From NCBI RefSeq assembly GCF_013170805.1, contig NZ_CP051293.1:4408001-4472000 (forward strand): DNA of 64,000 nt, in the 5' to 3' direction. Positions 7,997-17,208 of this stretch are shown piece after piece (position 1 is the stretch's first letter; each line of letters begins with the position of its first letter). The position numbers and the translations under genes are program-made. The notes beneath the pieces were generated by a model. The model did not search any database. It had not been told where the DNA came from and saw nothing but the letters and a program-made list of their open reading frames with translations. The DNA is from Mesorhizobium sp. NZP2077 (lineage in GTDB: Bacteria > Pseudomonadota > Alphaproteobacteria > Rhizobiales > Rhizobiaceae).

Positions 7997-8107
7997 ACTT
8001 GGCATGAGGCGCTGGACGCTATATCCGAGGCCGACACCTACAGTCTCGACAAGAAGCAGCACGCCTTGACCATGATCGACCGCCTGAATTCTGCAATGCG
8101 AATGTGA
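7997..8107 (+). pseudogene. Displaced holB 3'-end fragment (right copy of direct repeat)
   Basis: The segment encodes [10 protein letters not shown] through LNSAMRM, nearly the last 34 residues of HolB, with about 86 percent base identity by hand alignment and two extra codons before the stop. There is no holB sequence to its left: 7933-7996 does not match. It is therefore a fragment left when DNA entered at the 3' end of holB. metG starts 84 bases downstream, as if this were the original holB-metG junction. Confidence 0.9.
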
Positions 8108-8191
8108 CGGTCCCCACCGGGATGGCAAATGCCATTCCGATGCGATATCCACCGCCACGGCTTCCATTCAGACATTCATGATGGTTCATTC

Positions 8192-9745
8192 ATGTCACGC
8201 GACACATTCTACATCACGACCGCGATTTCCTATCCGAACGGCAAGCCGCATATCGGCCATGCCTACGAACTGATCGCCACCGACGCTCTCGCGCGCTTTC
8301 AGCGACTCGACGGCAAGCAGGTCTTCTTCCTCACCGGCACCGATGAGCACGGCATCAAGATGCTGCAGACGGCGAAGCGCGAAGGCATTTCGGCGCGCGA
8401 ACTGGCCGATCGCAACTCGGCCGATTTCAAGCGCATGGCGACCGCGCTCAACGCCTCCAATGACGATTTCATCCGCACCACCGAAGAGCGGCATTACGCG
8501 GCCTCGCAGGCGATCTGGAAGGCGATGGACGCCAATGGCGACATCTACAAGGGCGGTTATGCCGGCTGGTACTCGGTACGCGACGAAGCCTATTACGGCG
8601 AGGAGGAGACGGAGGTCCGTCCCGACAATATCCGCTACGGGCCGCAGGGAACGCCTGTCGAATGGGTCGAGGAAGAGAGCTATTTTTTCCGCCTCTCGGC
8701 TTACCAGGACAAGCTCATCGCGCTTTATGAGAGCCAGCCCGACTTCATCGGCCCGGCCGAGCGCCGCAATGAGGTGATGAGCTTCGTCAAATCGGGGCTG
8801 AAGGACCTGTCGATCTCGCGCACCACCTTCGACTGGGGCGTGCCGGTTCCTGGCGACGACAAGCATGTGATGTATGTCTGGGTTGACGCCCTGACAAACT
8901 ACATCACCGGCGTCGGCTATCCCGATGAAAATGATGAGAAATGGCGTTTCTGGCCGGCCGATGCGCATATCATCGGCAAGGACATTGTCCGCTTCCATGC
9001 GGTGTACTGGCCGGCCTTCCTGATGTCGGCCGGCATCCCGCTGCCGAAGCGCGTTTTCGGCCACGGCTTCCTGTTCAACCGTGGTGAGAAGATGTCGAAA
9101 TCGGTGGGCAACGTCATCGACCCGTTCACCATGGTCGAGCATTACGGTCTCGACCAGGTGCGCTACTTCTTCCTGCGCGAAGTGCCGTTCGGCCAGGACG
9201 GCAGCTACAGCCATGAAGCGATCGTCAACCGCACCAACGCCGATCTCGCCAACGGCCTCGGCAATCTGGCGCAGCGCTCGCTGTCGATGATCGCCAAAAA
9301 CTGCGGCGGCGTAGTGCCGAAGCGCGGCGATTTGACGGAAGCCGACGGTGCCATCCTGGATCAGGCCGTGGCGGCTCTCGCCACCGCGCGCAAGGCGATG
9401 GCCGGGCAAGGCATTCATCTGGCGCTCGCGGCGATCTTCGATGTGGTGGCGGAAGCCGATCGATACTTCGCTGGACAGGCACCATGGGCGCTGAAGAAGA
9501 CCGATCCGGAACGCATGGAAACGGTGCTATGGACGACCGCCGAACTCGTGCGCCGTATCGCGCTGCTGTGCCAGCCCTTTGTTCCGGGGTCGGCCACGAA
9601 GCTGCTCGACCTGCTGGCGGTGCCTGCGGACACGCGTAACTTCGAGCATGTCCACGCCGACTATGCGCTTGTGCCGGGCGTCGCCTTGCCCGTGCCAGAG
9701 GGCGTGTTTCCGCGTTATGTCGAACAGCCGGACGCGAACGCCTGA
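8192..9745 (+). CDS. metG: Methionyl-tRNA synthetase
   Basis: It charges initiator and elongator tRNA-Met. The HIGH motif appears as HIGH at residues 20-23, and KMSKS at about 300-304. The 517-residue length fits the short MetG form lacking the C-terminal tRNA-binding appendix. The ATG at 8192 is chosen because [16 protein letters not shown] begins the catalytic domain; the open frame extends 21 codons further upstream without a better start. The stop overlaps the tatD start (TGATG at 9743-9747). Confidence 0.96.
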   Translation: MSRDTFYITTAISYPNGKPHIGHAYELIATDALARFQRLDGKQVFFLTGTDEHGIKMLQTAKREGISARELADRNSADFKRMATALNASNDDFIRTTEERHYAASQAIWKAMDANGDIYKGGYAGWYSVRDEAYYGEEETEVRPDNIRYGPQGTPVEWVEEESYFFRLSAYQDKLIALYESQPDFIGPAERRNEVMSFVKSGLKDLSISRTTFDWGVPVPGDDKHVMYVWVDALTNYITGVGYPDENDEKWRFWPADAHIIGKDIVRFHAVYWPAFLMSAGIPLPKRVFGHGFLFNRGEKMSKSVGNVIDPFTMVEHYGLDQVRYFFLREVPFGQDGSYSHEAIVNRTNADLANGLGNLAQRSLSMIAKNCGGVVPKRGDLTEADGAILDQAVAALATARKAMAGQGIHLALAAIFDVVAEADRYFAGQAPWALKKTDPERMETVLWTTAELVRRIALLCQPFVPGSATKLLDLLAVPADTRNFEHVHADYALVPGVALPVPEGVFPRYVEQPDANA

Positions 9746-10539
9746 TGCTTGTCGACAGCCACTGCCATCTGGATTTCCCAGATTTCGCCGAGGAGCGGGC
9801 GGCCATTGTCGCCCGCGCCAAAGCGGCCGGTATCGGCCGCATGGTGACGATCTCGACCCGTGTGAAGCGCTTTCAGCAAATACTTGAAATCGCAGAGACT
9901 TTCGACGAGGTGTATTGCTCGGTCGGCACCCATCCGCACAATGCCGCGGAAGAACTCGACGTCACGACTGCCGAGCTTGTCCGTCTATCGGCTCATCCGA
10001 AGGTGGTGGCGATCGGTGAAGCCGGGCTCGATTATTTCTACGACAAGGCGCCGCGCGATGCGCAGGCGCAGGGCTTTCGCAATCATATTGCCGCGGCTCG
10101 CGAGACCGGCCTGCCGCTCGTCATCCATTCGCGCGACGCCGATGACGACATGGCAGGTATTCTCGAGGACGAAACAGGGAAGGGCGCCTTCCCTTTCATC
10201 CTGCATTGTTTCTCCTCCGGACGCCGGCTGGCCGAGGTGGGCGTCGCGCTCGGCGGCTATGTCTCGTTCTCGGGCATCCTGACCTTCAAGAATTCGGCCG
10301 AATTGCGCGCCATCGCCGCCGACGTGCCGCATGACCGGCTGCTCGTCGAAACAGACGCACCCTATCTGGCGCCGATACCGTTTCGCGGCAAGCGCAATGA
10401 GCCGGCCTATGTCGCGCACACGGCACGAGTGCTGGCGGAAACGATTGGCGTCAGCGAGGCTGAGGTCGCCGATCTGACGACGAACAATTTCTTCCGGCTG
10501 TTCGGCAAGATGCCGCGGCCTGCCGAGCAGAGCGCCTGA
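9745..10539 (+). CDS. TatD-family metal-dependent hydrolase (YcfH-like)
   Basis: TatD proteins are TIM-barrel metal-dependent nucleases/hydrolases. The N-terminal metal motif DSHCHLDF (residues 3-10), the conserved GEAGLDYFYD around 92-101, the HSRDADDD region and a late TDAPYLAP motif are all present, and the 264-residue length is typical. It overlaps metG by one base and is followed after three bases by the PhnP-like gene, so metG-tatD-MBL form one unit. Confidence 0.93.
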   Translation: MLVDSHCHLDFPDFAEERAAIVARAKAAGIGRMVTISTRVKRFQQILEIAETFDEVYCSVGTHPHNAAEELDVTTAELVRLSAHPKVVAIGEAGLDYFYDKAPRDAQAQGFRNHIAAARETGLPLVIHSRDADDDMAGILEDETGKGAFPFILHCFSSGRRLAEVGVALGGYVSFSGILTFKNSAELRAIAADVPHDRLLVETDAPYLAPIPFRGKRNEPAYVAHTARVLAETIGVSEAEVADLTTNNFFRLFGKMPRPAEQSA

Positions 10540-10542
10540 ACG

Positions 10543-11364
10543 ATGACCGACCGGCTGCGCCTCACCATTCTCGGCTGCGGCTCGTCGCCAGGTACGCCGC
10601 GCATCACCGGCGACTGGGGCAATTGCGACCCGACCAATCCGAGGAACCGGCGCATGCGCACGGCAGCACTGGTCGAACGGATTGCCGCCGACGGCCGCCG
10701 TACCACCGTGGTCATCGACACCGGGCCGGATTTCCGCGAGCAGATGCTGCTCGCTTCGGTCAAACGCATCGATGCGGTCGTCTATACGCACCCGCATGCC
10801 GACCATATCCACGGCATCGACGATCTGCGCGGCTATGTGCTCGAGCAGCGCCACCTGATCGACATCCATGCCGACCAACCGACGATGCTGCGCCTGCGGC
10901 AGGCGTTCGGCTATTGCTTCGAGACGCCGCCGGGCAGCTCTTATCCGCCGATCGTGCTGGCCCATATCATCGACCACGCAAAGTCCGTGGTGATCGAAGG
11001 CGAGGGGGGTGCCCTCACCCTAGAGCCACTGCCGCAGTTGCATGGCGACATCATCTCACTCGGTTTCCGCATCGGCGGCCTGGCCTATTGCCCTGATATC
11101 AGCGGCTTTCCCGACGCCACTGCCGAGCGGCTGCGCGGCCTGGAGATGCTGGTCATCGACGCGCTGCAGTACAACACCCATCCCAGCCATCTGTCGCTCG
11201 GCGAGGCGCTCGGCTGGATCGAGAAGCTGGCGCCGAGTAATGCCGTGCTGACCCATATGCACGTGCCGCTCGACTATGCGACCGTGATGGCCGAGACGCC
11301 TGATAAGGTGGTCCCAGCCTATGACGGCATGGTGATTGAAATCCCCTTTGAATCAGCGCGATAA
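10543..11364 (+). CDS. MBL-fold metallohydrolase, PhnP-like
   Basis: The metallo-beta-lactamase motif is THPHADHIHGIDD with His83, His85, Asp87 and His88 as metal ligands, plus the early GCGSSPGTPR loop and a late THMHVPLDY histidine pair. PhnP itself is a cyclic ribose phosphodiesterase; this lone copy next to metG-tatD is common in rhizobia and is not near phosphonate genes, so the substrate is unknown. It is 273 residues long and converges on the acetyltransferase remnant with a ten-base gap. Confidence 0.9.
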   Translation: MTDRLRLTILGCGSSPGTPRITGDWGNCDPTNPRNRRMRTAALVERIAADGRRTTVVIDTGPDFREQMLLASVKRIDAVVYTHPHADHIHGIDDLRGYVLEQRHLIDIHADQPTMLRLRQAFGYCFETPPGSSYPPIVLAHIIDHAKSVVIEGEGGALTLEPLPQLHGDIISLGFRIGGLAYCPDISGFPDATAERLRGLEMLVIDALQYNTHPSHLSLGEALGWIEKLAPSNAVLTHMHVPLDYATVMAETPDKVVPAYDGMVIEIPFESAR

Positions 11365-11374
11365 ACACGCCGGT

Positions 11375-12150
11375 TCATTGTACCGTTCGTTTCTTTGGCC
11401 CGAATATCAGCAGCGTTCCAATCCGCTCATAGCCCATGCGGGGATAAAGCAGCGCTCCGGCATGCGTCGCCAACAGCATAGAGCATCGCGCTCCACGAGC
11501 CTGGTCGTCCTGCAGCATTCTGGACATCAGCGCCTGGCCGATGCCGCGACGCCGGTGCGATGGCTCGACATACATGGCCGCGCACCAGGTGGCGCCCACG
11601 GCGTCAATGCTGCGCACACGCCCGACAATCTCGTCGCCATCGACCGCCACATATTGGCGGAACGGCGCGTCGTCGCCGAGCAGATCGGCCGCGATCGGCC
11701 GCCTGCGGATAATCGCGGCCAGCTGCGCCGCCCGTTCGACTGTCTGGACACGCTCAATCGAGACGACCGCCGGCGAGACGGCCGCCGGCGGGCTTGAAAT
11801 CTGACGTAATGGCTGGACGAAAAAACCCTCCGTCCGCAGCAGCCGGTAGCCGAGAGCCTTGTATGCGGTTCGCGTCGGCCCATCCGGTTCGTCGTTTGCG
11901 ATCACGACGGAGATAGCGAAACCCGGTCGCGCATGCTGCCGCACAATCGCATCGGCTTCCTGGGCAGCGACGTCATGGACGACCCATTCCTCGCCACGGT
12001 AGTCGCGAGCATTCTTGCGCGGCGCATCGCGCATCGCCACAATGGCCCGACGCGGCTGACCTCGTAAGGAAAGGTGCGGCTTTTGTCGGTGCTGTAGCCA
12101 TGTACGAACACCTCGATCGCCGATTCGATCTCACGCTTTGCTGCCGTCAT
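11375..12150 (-). pseudogene. GNAT family N-acetyltransferase with a single-base frameshift
   Basis: The main frame (up to a GTG at 12040) contains a C-terminal GNAT domain with MYVEPSHRRRGIGQALM, the acetyl-CoA binding loop. Its natural N-terminus lies in the next frame, from ATG 12150: MTAAKREIESAIEVFVHGYS up to VGPLW, where the protein should continue as MRDAPRKNARDYRGEEW in the lower frame. One missing base near 12037 (a GG run) separates the halves. This is either a recent inactivating mutation or a sequencing error. Some function could remain if translation starts at the GTG, but part of the N-terminal domain would be lost. Confidence 0.65.
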
Positions 12151-12373
12151 CGACGCAGCGTAGCGTTGGCAATCCACATGAGGCAACAGACATCGAGCGT
12201 CTCAAGCCTATGAAAAGCAGCAGTAATTTCCAGCTGCTGGCGAATACGTTAGTTCCATAATCTATCTTATGCGACTTTCGGGTGTGCAGTCTGGAGACCC
12301 GGATGGCGACCTACTTTGCGGCCGGCCGTGTGACGCGATAACCTCCCTGTCCATATCATCAGGACCATCAAGA

Positions 12374-13279
12374 ATGAGCGCATCGTTTCTCGACCTTCCC
12401 GATCGCCTTGCCGATAGCCGCAGGCTTCGCGCAGTGATCTTCGGAGCCGGCCATGGCAGCACCTATCCCGGCAAGGACAGCAGCGGCTATGCCTTGGCGG
12501 CCGAGGCCATCCGCGCAGCCAGCCAGGATGATGCCTCGCTCGTCGAACACTGGGACTTCGATCTCGGCGGCCCGTTGTTCGATGGCAAGCCGGTCTGCTG
12601 CGTCGACGCCGGCGACATCTCGACCACCCTGCACGACAATGCCGGCAACCGCGCCCGGGTCGAGGCGAAGACGCGCGAGGTCTTGGCTTTGCCGGCCATC
12701 CCGATCCTGCTTGGCGGTGACGATTCCGTCGTCATCCCGTTCCTTGCCGGCTTTGCCGACCACGGACCGATCTGGATCCTGCAGATCGATGCCCATATCG
12801 ATTGGCGCGACGAGGTGCATGGCAAACGCTACGGCTATTCGAGCCCGATGCGGCGGGCGAGCGAGATGCCGCATGTCGCCGGCATGGTGCAGGTCGGCCT
12901 GCGCAGCGTCGGCAGCGCGCGCCTCGCTGAAATCGAAGCGGCGCAACACTATGGCAGCCGTTTCGTGACCGCGCGCGAGGTGCATGCTCAAGGCGTGGAA
13001 GCGGCGCTCAGGCATATTCCGGAAGGCGCGCGGGTCGTCGTCACCTTCGACTGCGACAGCCTTGATCCCGGCATCATGCCGGGCGTGGCGGCGCGTACGC
13101 CGGGCGGCCTCACCTACACGCAGGCGATCGACCTGATCGCCGGCCTCGGCAAGCGGGCCAGAATCGTAGGATTCGACCTTGTCGAACTCTATCCGCCCGC
13201 CGACATAGACGGCCTGTCGGCCCTCACCGCCGCGCGCCTTCTCGTCAATGTGATCGGCACCATCGTCCGGCAGGTTTGA
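12374..13279 (+). CDS. Agmatinase/ureohydrolase-family protein
   Basis: Ureohydrolases use two Mn ions to release urea from guanidino compounds. In this 301-residue protein the DAHID motif (Asp139, His141, Asp143) and the DCDSLDP motif (Asp226, Asp228) are intact, but the usual GGDHS reads GGDDS (114-118), with Asp117 where a metal-binding His is normal. The ATG at 12374 is preferred over a longer frame from 12269 because the first conserved block begins shortly after it. It converges on proC with a seven-base gap. Agmatine, arginine or another guanidino compound could be the substrate. Confidence 0.82.
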   Translation: MSASFLDLPDRLADSRRLRAVIFGAGHGSTYPGKDSSGYALAAEAIRAASQDDASLVEHWDFDLGGPLFDGKPVCCVDAGDISTTLHDNAGNRARVEAKTREVLALPAIPILLGGDDSVVIPFLAGFADHGPIWILQIDAHIDWRDEVHGKRYGYSSPMRRASEMPHVAGMVQVGLRSVGSARLAEIEAAQHYGSRFVTAREVHAQGVEAALRHIPEGARVVVTFDCDSLDPGIMPGVAARTPGGLTYTQAIDLIAGLGKRARIVGFDLVELYPPADIDGLSALTAARLLVNVIGTIVRQV

Positions 13280-13286
13280 AACCCGG

Positions 13287-14066
13287 CTAGGTCGCGCCAG
13301 CCGCTGAAATGCGCTGATGCACGCTGTCCAGGCTTTCCGCCAGCGCATCGAAGACGTTGCGGGCCGTGAGCTCGTTCAGGACCTGCTCATTGATGCCGCC
13401 GCGGGTCGCATAATCCTGCGCCAGATGCGTGAAGTCCGCATCGGGCGCCGTCTCCGGAGCGTGTCCAAGCGCCGTGAAGAGCGCCGCGATATAGTCGCGC
13501 CCCTTGGTATCCGGCACGCCATGCGCTTTGAGCCAGCGGTGGATCGTATCGAGATATTTGAAGTAGGTGGCATAGGTCGCAGTCACGACACTCAACGCAT
13601 CGAACTCGCTCGAACTCTCGACCTCGATCACCTTCCCCAGTCCGGCCAGCAATGGGGTCACCTCCGGATCAGGCGGATAAATGATCGTCACCCCCAGCCG
13701 CTGGGCGATCATCGGCATGGGCAGCGCTTTTGTCACGTGGCTCGCGGGCGCGGTCAGGCCGACAATTTCCTCGCGCGACAGCGTGGCGATCAGGCTGATG
13801 AGATGATGGTCGCGCCGAAACCGCAATTCGGGCAGCACCTGGTGGGCAATCTGCGGCCGCACCGCCAGCATGACGGTGTCGCATGCATCGAGCACCGCCT
13901 GATTGTCGACGGCAGCATCCACATTCGGATAGCGGGAAGCGAGATCCGATGCGATCTCTTCGTTGCGAGGCGACAACACCACCGAGACCGGATCGCCCTC
14001 GAGCGATTTGAGCCCCGTGACAATGGCTGAAGCAAGCGCGCCCGTGCCGATGAAGCCAAGTTTCAT
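13287..14066 (-). CDS. proC: Pyrroline-5-carboxylate reductase-family protein
   Basis: The 259-residue protein begins with the Rossmann motif GFIGTGALASAI, followed by a VMLAVRP segment and TKALPMPM, which match ProC (the last step of proline synthesis, NAD(P)H dependent). The C-terminal half has TRGGINEQ, the ProC signature region in a divergent form. It could be one of several ProC-like paralogs, so the assignment to the main proline pathway is not certain. ATG 14066 is chosen over an ATG four codons upstream. Confidence 0.8.
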   Translation of the reverse strand: MKLGFIGTGALASAIVTGLKSLEGDPVSVVLSPRNEEIASDLASRYPNVDAAVDNQAVLDACDTVMLAVRPQIAHQVLPELRFRRDHHLISLIATLSREEIVGLTAPASHVTKALPMPMIAQRLGVTIIYPPDPEVTPLLAGLGKVIEVESSSEFDALSVVTATYATYFKYLDTIHRWLKAHGVPDTKGRDYIAALFTALGHAPETAPDADFTHLAQDYATRGGINEQVLNELTARNVFDALAESLDSVHQRISAAGAT

Positions 14067-14109
14067 TTGAAGTCCCACGACGTTGATTTTCCGGCTCGTC
14101 GTCCGCTGG

Positions 14110-14994
14110 TCACCGCGGCACCTGCTCCAGGCTGATCCGGTAGTTCAGCGAACGCTTCGCGCCGGGTTCGATCAGCATCACGCCAGGCTTGTCCGTGAAT
14201 TCGCCGTCGAAATCGGCCGGGCTTGCCACGCCGTGCCAGGGCTCGATGCACAGGAACGGCGCACCGCCCGGCTTGGACCAAATGCCCAACTCCTCTGCCC
14301 CCTGCCATGACATTTCGATGGCCGGACCATGGTCGGCGGCGTAGCGCACGCTGGAGCTGGCGGGCCGATCCAGAATGACGGCGTCGTCATCGAACAGCTG
14401 CTCGGACAATGCGAGCGTCCTGCCTTCGATCGGCGTCGACCGCGTCTCGGCGAGCAGAAGGCCATCCTTCAGCCGACGGATCGGCGCCTGCTCATCGTCG
14501 GCAAAAATCAGCCGATAGGCCTCCTTGGACAATTCCGGCTGCAACGGCCAGTTGAATGCCGGATGCGCACCGACCGAGGCCGGCAACAGCTCGTCGCCCG
14601 TGTTGGTGACCTCCAGGGCCACGCCAAGCTGCTGGCGGTCCAGCGTGTAGGTGATGGCAAGGCGAAAAGCGAAGGGGTAGTGCGTACGGGTATCGGCATC
14701 GTCGGTGAGAACCAGCGTGCAGGATCGAGGCCCCCTCTCCGCCCAGGTGAACAGCTTGTCGCGCGCGAAGCCGTGCTGCGTCATAGGATAGGCTTGGCCG
14801 CGATGGCGCAATTTATCGCCTTTCAGCCGGCCGACGATCGGAAACAGCACCGGCGAATGTCGCCGCCACTCTGGCCCGGCTTGCCACAAGTACTCGAATC
14901 CGTGCGTATCCTGCAGCGAGACAAGTTCGGCGCCCTGCACTGTGATAACAGCCGAAATGCCGTCGCCATGAAGCGTCTGGCTGTCCTGTGCCAC
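14110..14994 (-). CDS. Aldose 1-epimerase family protein (LacX-like)
   Basis: The beta-sandwich fold of galactose mutarotase relatives is recognisable: GAELVSL near the start, FPIVGRLKG, MTQHGFAR, and GAHPAFNWP with the catalytic-type His, then WSKPGGAPFLCIEPW. Members interconvert sugar anomers, but the exact sugar is not evident. GTG at 14994 is chosen as start because GCGAGGAC lies just upstream and the conserved domain begins soon after; the longer frame to 15114 has no support. The product is 294 residues. Confidence 0.8.
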   Translation of the reverse strand: MAQDSQTLHGDGISAVITVQGAELVSLQDTHGFEYLWQAGPEWRRHSPVLFPIVGRLKGDKLRHRGQAYPMTQHGFARDKLFTWAERGPRSCTLVLTDDADTRTHYPFAFRLAITYTLDRQQLGVALEVTNTGDELLPASVGAHPAFNWPLQPELSKEAYRLIFADDEQAPIRRLKDGLLLAETRSTPIEGRTLALSEQLFDDDAVILDRPASSSVRYAADHGPAIEMSWQGAEELGIWSKPGGAPFLCIEPWHGVASPADFDGEFTDKPGVMLIEPGAKRSLNYRISLEQVPR

Positions 14995-15086
14995 ATGTCC
15001 TCGCTGTGTTGGATGCTGGTTCGGCGGGCAGACTAGCAAAAGCTCTTGGGGACTCAAGGTGTAGCCGGGTGTTGCTGGAATGAATT

Positions 15087-15114
15087 GTGGCCGGAGGATC
15101 TCTCCTCCGGCCAC
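15087..15114. terminator. Perfect 12-bp hairpin, likely terminator of the BI-1 gene
   Basis: Arms 15087-15098 and 15103-15114 are perfectly complementary around a TCTC loop. It lies 50 bases beyond the stop of the minus-strand BI-1 gene. No strong T-run follows, so it may be a processing or attenuation hairpin rather than a classical terminator. Confidence 0.55.
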
Positions 15115-15164
15115 CTCTCCGCATCAAGGACGATATACTCGCCCTTGCCCACAGCGGACAGTCG

Positions 15165-15881
15165 TTATTCGCGCTCGCCGGTGAAATTCAGCAACAGCTG
15201 AAAGATGTTGATGAAGTTCAGATAGAGCGAGAAGGCGCCGAAAACGGCCAGCTTCTGACGCGATTCCGCATCGAAATTCTCGGCGTACTGTTCCTTGATC
15301 GTCTGCGTATCCCAGGCGGTCAGGCCGATGAAGACGGCGATGCCGATCACCGAAATGGCGAACTGCAGGGCGGTCGAACCGAGGAAGATGTTGACAATGC
15401 TGGCGATCACCACGCCGATCAGGCCCATGATCAGGAACGACGATAACTGTGTCAGGTCGCGCTTGGTCGTGTAGCCATAGAGGCTGGTGGCGCCGAACAT
15501 GGCGGCGGCGATGAAGAAGGTGCGCGCGATGCTGGTTCCGGTGAAGACCAGGAACACGGAGGCGAGCGACAAGCCCATCACCGCACAGAAGGCCCAGAAC
15601 ATCATCTGGGCGCTCGCCGCCGACATGGTCTGCATCTTGAACGAAAACAGCAGGACAAAGGCGAGCGGCGCCAGCATCACCACATATTTCAGCGGGCTGG
15701 AGAAGATCGGCACATAGAGCGCCGGCGTCGACGACACCATCAAAGCGACCAGGCCGGTGACCACGAGGCCAAGGCCCATATAGTTGTAGACGCGCAGCAT
15801 ATGCTGGCGCAGGCCCTCGTCGAAGACGGCTCCGGCCTGTGCGCCGGCGCCGACGCGATAACCCAGATTGGGCGTGTTCAT
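15165..15881 (-). CDS. Bax inhibitor-1/YccA family membrane protein
   Basis: The 238-residue product has about seven hydrophobic segments and the family pattern: an N-terminal hydrophilic stretch (VFDEGLRQHMLRVYNYM), FAISVIGIAVFIGLTAWDTQTIKEQY near the last helices, and a C-terminal ALSLYLNFINIF-like segment. Family members are putative pH-sensitive calcium leak channels or modulators of membrane protease FtsH. ATG 15881 has AAGGAG upstream. Confidence 0.93.
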   Translation of the reverse strand: MNTPNLGYRVGAGAQAGAVFDEGLRQHMLRVYNYMGLGLVVTGLVALMVSSTPALYVPIFSSPLKYVVMLAPLAFVLLFSFKMQTMSAASAQMMFWAFCAVMGLSLASVFLVFTGTSIARTFFIAAAMFGATSLYGYTTKRDLTQLSSFLIMGLIGVVIASIVNIFLGSTALQFAISVIGIAVFIGLTAWDTQTIKEQYAENFDAESRQKLAVFGAFSLYLNFINIFQLLLNFTGERE

Positions 15882-15904
15882 TTTCAGTCTCCTTTGCAAA
15901 TCGG

Positions 15905-16678
15905 TCAGTAAAGCGTTTTGGCGAGCGTCTCGGCGGCGCGGTCGAGGTCATGAACCCCGCTCATCGCGACCACCGCATAGGCGACCTCGCCGATCTGGAA
16001 ATAGGCCGAGGAAATATCGCCCGAGGGCGCGACGGTCGGCTTGACCACGTTGAAGGTTCCCGGCCGGATGGCAAACAGCGACACCAGGCCCATATCCTTG
16101 GTGTCGACAGCCATCTCGACACTCGGGCCGAAGCGCGACGGATAGATCTGCACGTCGCGCACCTTCCAGTCCTTGGGCAGCGACGGCATAACGATCGCGG
16201 TCGCGGCGCGGATCTCGCCGGCATTGTAGTTGGGCGCTTCCGGCTGCGAGGGCATAGTTTCGCGCACCAGCGTCGTCCTGTGTGCCCGCACCGCCTCCTC
16301 GACATAGGCGGGCGGCTGCGGCGAAGCGATGACCTTGGTCACCGACATCGGCCCGATGACGCCGTTCGCCAGCCAGCCGGCGGCAATGAAGGCGGTAACG
16401 GCCGCGGCGCGCTGCAAAACACCGAAGATACGGCCGCGGACAAACCCCCTCTCCAGCCGCCGCGCAGCGTCAGCGGTCGCCGGCCGCGCCACGCCCTTGG
16501 AGCCGGCAAGCGCCACGCGCAGTTCATCCCGGGTCCGCAGATCCGACATCACGCGCGCGGCAGCCTCCGGACGTGTCGACAGGAATGCTTCAACCTCGAT
16601 GCGGCGGGTGACATCCAGCTGGTCGTCGACATAGGCGTCGAGGTCGGCGTCGGTCACGGGGTCGACAAGAGCGGTCAT
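15905..16678 (-). CDS. Anti-sigma factor, single-pass membrane protein
   Basis: The 257-residue protein has a cytoplasmic N-terminus typical of anti-sigma factors (DADLDAYVDDQLDVTRRIEVEAFL), one membrane segment at about 90-110 and an extracytoplasmic domain. The zinc-binding HxxxCxxC motif is absent. Its start overlaps the stop of the ECF sigma gene (ATGA), so it should hold that sigma factor at the membrane until a signal arrives. The signal is unknown. Confidence 0.85.
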   Translation of the reverse strand: MTALVDPVTDADLDAYVDDQLDVTRRIEVEAFLSTRPEAAARVMSDLRTRDELRVALAGSKGVARPATADAARRLERGFVRGRIFGVLQRAAAVTAFIAAGWLANGVIGPMSVTKVIASPQPPAYVEEAVRAHRTTLVRETMPSQPEAPNYNAGEIRAATAIVMPSLPKDWKVRDVQIYPSRFGPSVEMAVDTKDMGLVSLFAIRPGTFNVVKPTVAPSGDISSAYFQIGEVAYAVVAMSGVHDLDRAAETLAKTLY

Positions 16679-17208
16679 TGCTCACCTCCCACGATTCTCA
16701 AATAATTCTTGCGACGTCCCGGGGCGGCGTCCTCCATCTGGCGCAAGGCAGCGCGCGCCCTGCCGATGCGCGACATCAGTGTGCCCAGCGGCACGCCGGT
16801 GGCATTGGCCGCCTGTTGATAGGAAAGCCCTTCGATGGCGACCAGATGCAGTGCCGAGCGCTGTTCTTCCGGGAGGTTGAAAAAGGCATCCCGCACCTGC
16901 GCCAGGCGCACAGTATGCTCCTGCGGCGCCGGCGTGCTGGCATCGGCGAGGTATCCGGCCTGTTCGATGCGCGCCGCTTCCGAGCGGCGCGAGCGCATGC
17001 GGTCGACAAACGCGTTGTGGACGATCGACAGCAGCCAGGCCCGCAGGTTTCCACCCGAGCGGAAGGTGCCGCGCTTCTCATAGGCGCGCACCAGCGCGTC
17101 ATGCACGAGATCCTCGGCGTCCGCATTGTCGCGCGTCAGCGACTGTGCGTAGCGCCGCAGCGATCCGAGCTGTCCTATGATGTCAAAGCGTGGCATCGAC
17201 CGTTTCAT
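16675..17208 (-). CDS. ECF RNA polymerase sigma factor
   Basis: Region 2 (LTRDNADAEDLVHDALVRAYE, then NLRAWLLSIVHNAFVDRMRSRR) and region 4 with its helix-turn-helix (LSYQQAANATGVPLGTLMSRIGRAR) are both clear in the 177-residue product. ATG 17208 is preferred because ACAGGAC lies directly upstream, whereas the ATG at 17226 has no ribosome site. It is coupled to the membrane anti-sigma factor. A short palindrome (GGGATT/AATCCC, 17230-17243) lies just upstream and could be a control site. The target genes cannot be told from the window. Confidence 0.92.
   Translation of the reverse strand: MKRSMPRFDIIGQLGSLRRYAQSLTRDNADAEDLVHDALVRAYEKRGTFRSGGNLRAWLLSIVHNAFVDRMRSRRSEAARIEQAGYLADASTPAPQEHTVRLAQVRDAFFNLPEEQRSALHLVAIEGLSYQQAANATGVPLGTLMSRIGRARAALRQMEDAAPGRRKNYLRIVGGEQ

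Noticed and set aside
7966..12314. A shared string CGGATGGCGACCT followed by CTTTGC at about 7966 and 12299.
   Set aside because: Only about 13 identical bases, with no extension on either side. In a 64 kb window of biased composition this is not persuasive as a mobile-element end.
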